Origin: Bacteroidota bacterium
GTDB taxonomy: Bacteria > Bacteroidota > Bacteroidia > Chitinophagales > Chitinophagaceae
DNA length: 9,560 nt
Assembly (NCBI GenBank): GCA_023392185.1
Contig: JAEVZP010000177.1
Coordinates: 1 to 9,560 of the forward strand
Direction: 5' to 3'
Positions 1 to 8,800 of the stretch are shown piece after piece. Numbering within the stretch: position 1 is the stretch's first letter; each line of letters opens with the position of its first letter. The position numbers and the translations under genes are program-made. The notes beneath the pieces are model-generated. The model worked only from the letters and a program-made list of their open reading frames with translations. It was not told where the DNA came from and searched no databases.

Positions 1-1774
1 GCCGTTGGGTGCCTTCCAGCTCCTGCAACAAAGCCATGGGGTAGATGTTGCCGTTGGCGCGCAGCCATTTATCATAGGCGCTCCCGCCGCTTGCACCGGC
101 AAAAGCTTTTACTTTTTCAAACTGCGCTTCGTTCATGGCTTGCAGGGCAACACCCGGGGCGTCCATAAAATCCGTCTCAATACCATATACAAAGGAGGTA
201 TCTCCATAATGCTGCTGCCCACGGGCGAGCGCAAAAATGGCTTTTGCGGTATCGCCTTGCCGCAGATAAACGGTCGTCAGATAGCCGGTGGTAAAATCCC
301 GGTAGGTTTTGTCGAGGCGCTCAGAGGTTTTCGTCCGGCTTTCGAGCCACTCGAGGTAAGGCAGCATGGCTTTCTCGGTGGCCGGGGTGATTTTGCCTTC
401 TTCGCGGCTTACGCTCAGGAGCTTAATAACGCTGAGCTGATCTTTCTCCCGGTCGGTCTTCGCCATACCTTCGGCTTTCTTCAATTGCGCTTCCAGTTCG
501 GTTTTATTCCCGGTAACAAGCGACAGATAGGAAGCTGCAACAGGCCAGAATGTTACGTTCGGGTTTTTAGCTGCCGCTTCGTCGATCAGACTGGCCAGCC
601 GCAGGGTTGCCTGCCGGTATTTTTCCCGGTGCTGGTTTTTATCCGCTACGCTTTCTCCTCTGGCCGAATAATCGTAGAACCACCACGGGGTGTGGACGCC
701 GGCAAACAGCTTTTCCCGGTCCTTGTAAAGCATATCCGTTACAAAGCGCTCTTCTACTTTGTTGATTTCGCGGGTTACCAGGGCATCCAGTCCGGCCACG
801 GTTGGATCTTCGCGCAGGGCAGCAGCGATATCATCTAATGCCGGTTCGTAGGCATACAGGCCGCTCAACACGTGCACCACCGCCCGCTCGTGGGCATTTT
901 TACACAAGGCCAGCACCGGAGCCGTGTTGGTATCGGCGCCCGTCCAGCTAAAAGAAATAAAGGCGCTGCGCCGCCATTCATCGCCGCGGTCAAACAAAAG
1001 GCTGTAGCGGTAGGCCGCTTCCGGCATCCGCTTCAGGCGGTAGAGCGCGCCGGCTTCAATGCCCAGCGCCCGACCGGCAATATTGGAGCCGTCCTTAGGT
1101 GCGAGGTCTTCATAGTCGCGCAAGGCTTCCCGGTAGTTTTCTCCTGCAAAAGCCAGTCGCGCTATCTGGTAGCCATAGCGGCCTTTGATAAAAGGCTTTT
1201 GTGCCGCCGCATACAGTTGCATCCCGTTTTTGCGCAACTTTTCGATCATGCCTTTATCGGGCGGCGGCGCCGGCGACCACGGGTCGCCGGGTGTTCGGTT
1301 GGCATAGGGCTGAATCTGCTTGGCATACATCAGGTAGCCCAGTGCCTCGAGGTCTTTGGAGCGGCGAAACCATTGCAGCATTTTGTTGCCTTCATAAGGC
1401 GCCAGCAGGGCGCTGGGCGTGCCTTTCTCGATATTGTAATACAGCGCAGACAGCACCGACCGGTCGAAGGCATATACAAAACTATCGACGTCGGCGAGCG
1501 GGGCACCCGTGTAGGCGGCCCATTCGGCGCGGTTGCCGTCAGCCGTGTCGTTGGATTCGCTGATATACCAGTTTTCATAGAGCAGACCGGTGTAGGCCGA
1601 ATACCGGAACAACTCGAAGTTTCCGGAAGCCGGCAGCAGGTTGTCGAAGAAAGAGATATAATAATCGCCCGGGTCGGGACCATCGGCGCAGGCCTGCACG
1701 ATTTGTTCGCCCAGCACGAGGGCCAGGCTGCTAGCGGCAATGATGAAGGATTTCTTCCAGTTGGCGGGTATCAT
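1..1774 (-). CDS. Exported TPR-like helical repeat protein, function unknown (C-terminus cut by window edge)
   Basis: The frame is open without a stop for 591 codons, from ATG at 1774-1772 to the left edge; the last whole codon is 2-4. An in-frame TAA lies three codons before this ATG, so it is the first possible start. Residues 1-28 look like an export signal: Lys7-Lys8, then a hydrophobic FIIAASSLALVLG, ending IVQA before Cys29. VQAC is a poor lipobox (Gln at -2), so it could be a lipoprotein or an ordinary secreted protein. After Cys29 comes an acidic, aromatic stretch (ADGPDPGDYYISFF). Most of the rest looks helical, with TPR-like hairpins near residues 199-226 (GENYREALRDYEDL), 232-262, 413-438 and 497-521 (RQGDTAKAIFALARG). 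The start lies inside the last 44 bases of the upstream lipoprotein gene, which points to one operon and coupled translation. I do not recognise a named family. A scaffold or protein-binding role in the envelope is inference from the repeats only. Confidence 0.85.
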   Translation of the reverse strand, partial: MIPANWKKSFIIAASSLALVLGEQIVQACADGPDPGDYYISFFDNLLPASGNFELFRYSAYTGLLYENWYISESNDTADGNRAEWAAYTGAPLADVDSFVYAFDRSVLSALYYNIEKGTPSALLAPYEGNKMLQWFRRSKDLEALGYLMYAKQIQPYANRTPGDPWSPAPPPDKGMIEKLRKNGMQLYAAAQKPFIKGRYGYQIARLAFAGENYREALRDYEDLAPKDGSNIAGRALGIEAGALYRLKRMPEAAYRYSLLFDRGDEWRRSAFISFSWTGADTNTAPVLALCKNAHERAVVHVLSGLYAYEPALDDIAAALREDPTVAGLDALVTREINKVEERFVTDMLYKDREKLFAGVHTPWWFYDYSARGESVADKNQHREKYRQATLRLASLIDEAAAKNPNVTFWPVAASYLSLVTGNKTELEAQLKKAEGMAKTDREKDQLSVIKLLSVSREEGKITPATEKAMLPYLEWLESRTKTSERLDKTYRDFTTGYLTTVYLRQGDTAKAIFALARGQQHYGDTSFVYGIETDFMDAPGVALQAMNEAQFEKVKAFAGASGGSAYDKWLRANGNIYPMALLQELEGTQR

Positions 1775-2786
1775 AACGGTTTAGGTTTGTGTCGTCGAGG
1801 TGATAGAAGGCGACCGTAAAGGCTTTCTGCTTTAATTTTCCGGAAATATAGGCTGCTACTGCGCTTACTTCATCCGGTTGGGGTGATTCGGCTTTAATCA
1901 GGTCGCCGGTCTGGATACGATAGCCGCCGAGGCTTGTGTCGGCAAGGCTTCGGTAAAGATTGCCTTTTTTTTCTTTTTGGAGAAACGGAAGCTGCGCCAG
2001 CCCTTCGGGATCCACGCCGCGCAGGATGCCGAGCAGCCGGCCGCCGCGGTACCAGAGCGTCCACCGGAAAATGGGCAGCGCCAGGTCGATCGGCAGCGGA
2101 TACGCACCGATGTTTTGCAGATAGTCCTTGGCTGTCGGCACATCCAGGATCGAGCTTTCCGGGGTCAGCGTCCGGATGTCGCCCATGTTGTAAGCCATGA
2201 GCATGCAGCGGTCGGCGGGTGGGATGCCGCCTTTACCGGGATATTTTACCTGATGCCCGCGCAGGGTAACGGACAGCGTTTTTCCGGAAAAAAACGACTC
2301 TTTTTTAAGGGCGCGCACCAGTTCAAAGTACACGTCTGCTGTTCGGCTCGTCCAGTCACAGTCGAGCTGAAACTCTTTGATATTCCAGCCTTGCTGCCGG
2401 CAGAAAGCGTCGGTAAAACGGGCAATATTTCCGGAAAGTTCCGTGATGCTTTTTTCCGTTTTCAGGGTTTGCAGCACTGGTGGTTCCAGAAAAATGACCG
2501 GGATGATCTCGGCGTTGGGCAACTGTGGATTTTCACCCAGGCGCAGCACGTCTTTGGGCACAACCGCGCCGGTTTCCGGGCTGATGCCGATGTCGCATAA
2601 GCGCAGGTACAATTTCCGGAAATTTCCCTTTTCAAAAGTCTTTTGAGACGCTTCGGAGGGTTGCCAGGTGGTTTTCCAATAATAGAAAGCAGGCGTCACC
2701 CGGGTTTCTTTCCGGCAGGCGGTTAGCGCGCACAGGAGTATCAGCAGTAAAAGGTGTTTTCCGGGATTTCCGGTGGACCGTCGCAT
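1731..2786 (-). CDS. Envelope lipoprotein with probable TIM-barrel-like domain (possibly DUF3142-like), function unknown
   Basis: This is a 351-residue protein from ATG 2786 to TAG 1733-1731. The N-terminus is a clear lipoprotein signal: Arg2-Arg3, hydrophobic LLLLILLCAL, then lipobox LTAC with Cys24. Arg25-Lys26 after Cys does not suggest inner-membrane retention. The start is chosen at ATG 2786 because it gives this classical signal. A TTG at 2804 is in frame but lies in the U-tract of the preceding terminator. The mature part alternates short hydrophobic strands and helices: FYYW (34-37), KLYLRLCDI (58-66), IIPVIFLEPP (94-103), FQLDCDW (139-145), LSVTLRGHQ (171-179), MLMAYNMG (195-202), PIDLALPIFRW (232-242) and FTVAFYHLDD (323-332). 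Such a series suits a TIM barrel, and the Asp142/Asp144 pair at a strand end recalls GH18-type active sites. The layout reminds me of DUF3142 from memory, unverified. No enzyme activity is claimed. The gene overlaps the TPR-like gene downstream by 44 bases. Confidence 0.88.
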   Translation of the reverse strand: MRRSTGNPGKHLLLLILLCALTACRKETRVTPAFYYWKTTWQPSEASQKTFEKGNFRKLYLRLCDIGISPETGAVVPKDVLRLGENPQLPNAEIIPVIFLEPPVLQTLKTEKSITELSGNIARFTDAFCRQQGWNIKEFQLDCDWTSRTADVYFELVRALKKESFFSGKTLSVTLRGHQVKYPGKGGIPPADRCMLMAYNMGDIRTLTPESSILDVPTAKDYLQNIGAYPLPIDLALPIFRWTLWYRGGRLLGILRGVDPEGLAQLPFLQKEKKGNLYRSLADTSLGGYRIQTGDLIKAESPQPDEVSAVAAYISGKLKQKAFTVAFYHLDDTNLNRYDTRQLEEILHHCR

Positions 2787-2802
2787 GTGGCAATATTCAT
2801 AC

Positions 2803-2843
2803 AAAAAGCCGGCCTTTCAGGATTTTCTCCAGAAAGGCCGGCT
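2803..2843 (-). terminator. Rho-independent terminator after the giant surface-protein gene
   Basis: A perfect 12-base inverted repeat pairs 2832-2843 with 2807-2818. The loop (2819-2831) can pair three more G-C/A-T bases around GAAAA. Read on the minus strand, the GC-rich stem (AGCCGGCCTTTC / GAAAGGCCGGCT) runs straight into TTTTG, giving a U-tract at 2806-2803. No T-run follows the stem on the plus strand, so it works in one direction only. It lies 31 bases past the TAA of the giant gene and ends 16 bases before the ATG of the lipoprotein gene. Confidence 0.85.
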
Positions 2844-2853
2844 GTTACTTTAA

Positions 2854-2868
2854 AGAATCCGGGATTCT
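2854..2868. repeat. Short palindrome in the intergenic gap
   Basis: AGAATCC and GGATTCT form a perfect 7-base inverted repeat around one central base, between the giant gene's stop codon and the terminator. As a hairpin it would have only five pairs with a five-base loop, and it has no T-run. It may be an extra mRNA 3'-end structure or a protein site, or it may be chance. Confidence 0.3.
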
Positions 2869-2874
2869 CTTTTC

Positions 2875-5800
2875 TTACTGAACCACCAGCTTGCGAACGA
2901 TGCGTTCGTTGTCCGCTTTCAGCTCTACAAAGTATACGCCGCGGGGCTGCTCTTTGAGGTCGATAGTGGTGCTGAACTGCGTTCCCGGCTGGCTGAAGGT
3001 TTCTTTCTTCAGCACCTGACCGGTCATGTTGGTAATGGTCATCTCAATTTCCTTCACAGCGCTGCGCGTCGTGAGGTTGACCTTCGCCAGGCCGGTTGTC
3101 GGGTTCGGGAAGAGGCTGAACAGGCTGATGTTGTCTTCGCCTGCGGTCTGAACGCCGGTCGGGCAGGTTGGGCAGCGGAAGATCACATAGTAATCTTCGG
3201 TCTCACCCGATTCGTAGGTACCGCAACCCTGATCGGAAGCTGCATTGGGACCGGTGTCTTCGTTGAGAACGACACGCATCAGTACCACGCCGCTGGGCAG
3301 TACCTGCTGCGACGGAATGCGGATTTGCAGGTTGTCGAGGTAATAGTTATTCGCCGTTGTGTAGGCGGTCAGCACGCGCTCGGATGGATAGCCTGCAGGC
3401 GGGTTCACGTCGAAGGACAGGTTCTGGTTGTAGTCGATAAACACCGTCACTTTGGCGTCTTTGTGAACGCTGCCCCGCATGATATGGTAGATGTCCATGT
3501 CGTAGGTAGAATCCGCCCACAGCTCGATGACGCCGCCCATAGAGGCATAGTTGGTCCACTTGCGGGTAGCCATCGGGTTGAGCAGGTGTGGCCCGCCTAC
3601 CTGGAAGACGGCGTTGTTCAGCGATACCGAACCGATGTCACTGCTGTCTTTGTCGCCGTTCGGGCCGCCGGTTGCATAGCTCGGGCAGTAGCAGGCGCTG
3701 GAAGGCAGGATACCCACCGATACGACATTGGAGTAGCTTTCGACACCGTTGTTACAGATCATTGCGAAGCGGTATAGCATCGGGCTGTTTACCAGCGCAT
3801 CGACTGTGTCTTTGTTTGCTGCGCCCACATTTTGCCAGCTCACACCGTTGTTGGCGCTTTGCTGCCATTGGCGGGTCACGCCATATACTTCCTGCTGGTA
3901 GCCGGTATCCCAGAGAGTTACCGGGTAGCCCGGGCAGATGGCGGTATCAGAGATATGGGCTGTTCCGGCATCGAGCGTCGGGAAGCCGCTACACGGTGCG
4001 TAGCGAAGTTCCACCATATAGTCTTCCGTTTCGCCATAGCCGTTGTAGGTGCCACACGGATCCGGCGGCGGCGTGGCGCCCGGCTGTTGCAGGGTCACGC
4101 GCATACCGGCCAATCCGGGCTTTGCATTGGACGGGATGGTGAAGTTGCCCAGGGCGTTGAAGGCAGGAGTGGTGCTTCCGCTGGTGTTCAGATTGACGAT
4201 CCGCTCTGAAGAATCGAATACGCCGTCGCGGTTGAAGTCAATCCAGGCCACCACTTTGGCAGCGGAGTTGGTTGTGTAAGAAATCTGTTGAACGTCCAGT
4301 TCGTAGGTGCTATCACGGTACAGCGGTGTTGCCGGCAGACGCTGGAAGTTGCTGTAGGCATTGATGGCAGTGTTGTTGTTGGCAATCGGGCTTGCAAAGC
4401 CGTTGGACATCAGCGTTGTGCCGACGCTGCTTTTCAGCGACACGTTGCCGATGTTTTCCTTGTATTGCGCTGTTACAAACGGATACTGCGGATTGGTTTG
4501 ACAATAGCAATAGAAGGTATCTGCCAGTTGTACCTGACGGGCAGGTGAGTACACCACGGTTCCGGTTGCACCGCACGAAACGCCCAGTCGGAACCAGGTG
4601 TTCTGATTGATGCTCGTGGTGAGGAACGGCGTGTTGCCACCGGCATGCGGCGCAAATGTACCCGTAGCACCGGAGGCGGAACTTTCCCATACATAGGTCA
4701 GTCCACCTTGTTGGCTGGTGCCGGTAGTCGAGAGGCGGAACGGCCGTCCCGGACATACTTTCTGCACACTGTCAACGGTTCCGGCAACCACCGTACCGGA
4801 GCAGGGGTTCAGCACCTGTACATAGTCCAGTCCGATATCTTTCTGGGTATTGTCGGATACGGCTTCGAAGCGGACGATGGTGCGGGCCGATGTGGAAGGC
4901 AGTACATAAGTACGTTGCTCCCAGCCGTTGGTACGGCGGATGCTGTCGAGACGGGTGAAGGTGAAGCCGCCGTCGGTGGAGTACCGGATCCGCAGGGAGT
5001 CGGTGTTGCCGGCGGTACGGTCGGTCATGTTGACAAAGAAGCGTAGCTCTTTATCGCCGGGGCCGCTACAATCCACATAGAGGTTGAGCGCACCACGGCT
5101 GCCGTTCGGGGTGGCGGCAGCATTATGGAAACGAGCCGAGAAGCTATCCACTGCAGCTGCCGGCGTACCGGGCCACCACTGACCGGCCAGGATGTTGCTC
5201 CAGGCTCCGGTATTGCCCTGATCGTTACGGCGCCAGGAGGTGTTGCCGAAGGACGGCACATTGGCCCAGTTGGCAGACGGAATTTCCTTCAGGCCGCAAC
5301 GGTCGGTCCAGTTTTCGAAGTTTTCGGTATAAGGCAGCGTCGCATAGGCAGTGGCCGGTGTTACGCTTACAGTAAAGGCAATCGCATTGGTGGTATCGCT
5401 GAGGCTGGCGCCATTACAGGTTACGCGTGCACGCACCCAGGTAGTTTGCATCAGTTGTCCGGAATTCCAGGTATAGCCGCCACCATTCGGACCGACTGTG
5501 CGCGAAGTCCAGGGGCCGCCGGGACCGGTAGTAGAGGTTTCCCAGTCGATGCGCAGATCCCCTGCCATAGAAGTACCGGTCAGGTTCAGGATAGCGGAAT
5601 CACCCGGGCAGATTTGTGTGGGAGAAACAGCGCCGATGCGACCCGCCACCGGCTGGGCCGTACAAGGAGGGGCTACGAAGATGGAGTCGATACCGATGTC
5701 GCTTCCGGAAGCAGTAGCTGTGCGACGACCTGCAAAGCGGATAACCGTCGCTGCGCTGTTCGAAACAAACGGAATACGACGCAGACGCCAGTCGAATGCA

Positions 5801-8800
5801 GAATCATAGGAATTCAGCGTGGACCAGGTAGCTCCCCCATCGGTTGACAAACGTACATCCAATGCATTGGTTGGTGTTCCGGGACTGATGTGATAGAAAT
5901 ACAGCGCTTTGTTGGGGCTGGTTCCGGTACCGGTGCTACAATTGATGTGCATATCCAGCTTTCCTTCATCCGGGCTATTGGCAGCGCCTACAGTAGCCTG
6001 GCTGCTGTGGAAACGGCCGCTGTAAAGGCCACTGCGGGCCGGCGGCGTGTAGGCGCCTGCGTTCGGGCTCGTCCAGTTGGCGGTAAGGCCTTCATCGTTT
6101 CTGCGCCAGGAAGCGTTTCCGGTGCGCACAGGTTGCAACCAGTTATTGCCGGTCGGCACATCATGGTTGGCGCAGTTGTTCACCCAGTTTTCCAGATCGT
6201 TCAGATACGGCAGTGGTGCATACTGGGTGGTATTCACATTCACTTTTACCACATTGCTGTAGGCGGTATCGCCAGTGTAGGTACAGATCACCCGCAGCCG
6301 ATAGAAGTGGCTGATGAGCGGTGCGCGGCTGCTGTATTTATTAGTCGTTGAATTTCCGGGAGGGATAAGCGCGGTCGGGAAAGTACTGTCTGTGTCGAAT
6401 TGCCATTGGTAAACAAGGCCGCTGAAGGTTGCCAGCGGTGCAGAAAGCGTAAAGCTGTCTGTTGGACACTGATTGACGGTTCCGGCCGGTGTTATAGCCA
6501 CGCTCGGCATGCCGGTACAAGGCGGCAGCTCCACCACGCCGATATCATCAATGCTCATCACATTGGTTCCGGAACCGCTGGTCTGGGTATAGATACCGAA
6601 GGAGTAGTCACCGGTAACGGTAGGCGTGAAGAGATCCACATATTCCTGGAAAGTAGTCGTACCGGCGTTGGTGATCCCGGCGAGCGGAGACATCTGCGGT
6701 GCAGACGGGCCACTCCCCACCGCTCCCTGAAGCAGTGGATGCGGATTAGAAGAAGAAGTGCGGTACCAGAAGTTGAACTTATAGGTATTTCCGGCCTGCA
6801 GGGTCATCATTGGGGTAAACATCCAGCCATCCACCGAAGCGCCCATGAAGCCTGCATACTTGGAGCCGCCCGGCGTGTGGTTGCCGGCGCCGCCTGTAAT
6901 GTAAGTAAAGGTGTTGACCGCAAAATCCGTTGCTGTAAAGCAGGTTGGCAGTTCATTAGCCCGCGTAATGCTTTCAAAGGTCTCCTGATACGGAACCGTA
7001 ACCGTATAAGGCGTAATTACAAACGGTGCTGAGGTGTCGCTGGTGATACCGGTAGAAGAGCTGGTACAGGTCAGTTCCAGTTGATAGGTCTCAACGGCAG
7101 TACCCAGCGGTGCAGTCAGATAAGTAGGCCTGGCGCCGAGCGGACCGGCAACCGGAACGCCGTTTCTCAACCAGCGATAGGTCAGGTAGCTGGCAGCAGT
7201 GCCGCCGACGGCAGAAAGCTCTACCTGCGCACCCGGACAGCTCACTGGTGTGTTGGAAACAACTGTTCCGGCATTAGGCGTACCAACACAAGGCGGCAGC
7301 GCTTCTACAGAGATGTCATCGATGGTGAAATAAGCACTTGTCGTAGTGGCGATGTTACCGAAGCCCACGAAGAAAGTTCCATTCTGAAGTGGTGTAAAAT
7401 AGTAAACCGCTTGCTGATAGTTGGTATCGGTTGGGTTGGTTACCGTGCCCAGTGTTTGCAATACGCCCCCCACCGTTGGCGTGGTGCCGATAGTTGTCCG
7501 GGTAGAAACAATATTGTTGTTGTTGCCGCCCTGGCCGTCAGTCACATACCAATAGCTGATCTTATACGTCAGTCTGCCCTGCATGGCAAGACCCGGTGTA
7601 AAGAAGTATTGCTCGGTGGTAGAGTTATATTTAAAGGATCCAAACTTGCTGCCACCGGGCGTATGGTTCTTTCGCTGGTAGGTAGTCTGGTTGGAGGTGT
7701 AGGTAAGGTTGATGGTTCCCAGTGCAGTTGCCTTCATACAAGGCGGCAGCTGGTTGTTGGTCGTAATGCTTTCGAAATCTTCGAAATACGGCAGCGCTGG
7801 CGCCAGTGGGGTAACCGTAAAGACAGCCGTAGTAGTGCTGTCGTTGGTGAGCGTACAAAGGGCAGTCACCCGATAGTCGGTCACAGTTGTTGGGCGATCG
7901 CCATACACACGACCGTTGTTCACCCCGCGGGTCTGCCAGCCCATACCGTCGTTGAATTCCCAGCGGAATACAATACCGGTATCGAAAGTGGCATTCGGAA
8001 GCGACAAGGTAATGCTGTCACCTACACATGGAACGGCAATGTTGGAAACGATGTTACCAAGGGTTGGCGGGCCGCTACAAGGCACCAGCGGAACCACCTG
8101 GAAGGTGTAATCTTCAAATTCACCGGAAATCCCGGTAACACACGGACCTGCGGGGCCGGTAGAAGGCGTATAGCTATTGCCGATACGCATCCGTGTAGGT
8201 CCTGGGAGCGCTGAAGTGGGTACAGTGAAGTCGCCGCTGTGACTCGTAGAATACGAGTTCGTAGAGAAGACTTTTTCGCCTGGATCACTGAAACTACCGT
8301 TCTGATTCCAGTCAACCCAAACAGCAAAACCAAATGTGCTGCTACCAGAACCAAATACAGCATTAAAATCTACTCGCTCGCCGGGAAATTGCGTAACACT
8401 CTGCGAGGTAAACTGCCCATAGCCGTTAGGAGAAAATCCAGTACCGGTATTAGTAATATTGGTGACGCCTCTAGTCGTAGTAAAGTCGTTAATATAATAA
8501 CTATTCGAGCTACCCGATGGTATGCAATAGCAGCCATTCGGCGGCGTTTGAGCTACCGATACCACAGCAGAAGTATTGCTGCCGCCGCTGGCGCAAGTAA
8601 TGGTTACCCTATACTGCGTAGCCGCCGTTTGATTAGCGACTGTATAGGTCGAGTTGGGCGTAGCCGCTCCCAGGTTGTTCCACGTCGTGCCGCCATTAGT
8701 AGAGGCTTGGAACTGATAGGTCAGGCCGGAAAAAGTATTCGGCAAGGCGCTCAGCGTAAACGGCAGGTTCGGACAGGCAGAACTGGTGCTGCTGGTCAGT

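Noticed and set aside
1965..1978. A-rich tract on the coding strand (A5-G-A8) as a frameshift or phase-variation site in the lipoprotein gene
   Set aside because: The frame is continuous on both sides and encodes plausible protein (QKEKKGN), and the other frames give nothing recognisable. It could still mutate easily, but there is no evidence of programmed slippage.
2784..2804. TTG at 2804 as the start of the lipoprotein gene
   Set aside because: It would add six residues in front of a complete lipoprotein signal and would start inside the U-tract of the terminator. ATG 2786 fits better.
2854..2868. The palindrome as a second terminator
   Set aside because: The central gap is too short for its full stem, and there is no T-run after it.
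2928..2936. TAnnTTTG-like Bacteroidota promoter (TATACTTTG on the minus strand) for the lipoprotein gene
   Set aside because: The spacing is off by one base, no -33 element is convincing, and the bases encode the conserved GVYFVEL of the sorting domain.
7081..8214. A 377-codon open frame on the plus strand, with others at 5-838, 872-1819 and 8239-9174
   Set aside because: They lie antisense to genes with clear domain content. Their translations are low-complexity and Arg/Gly-rich, without recognisable motifs, as expected from the complement of coding sequence.
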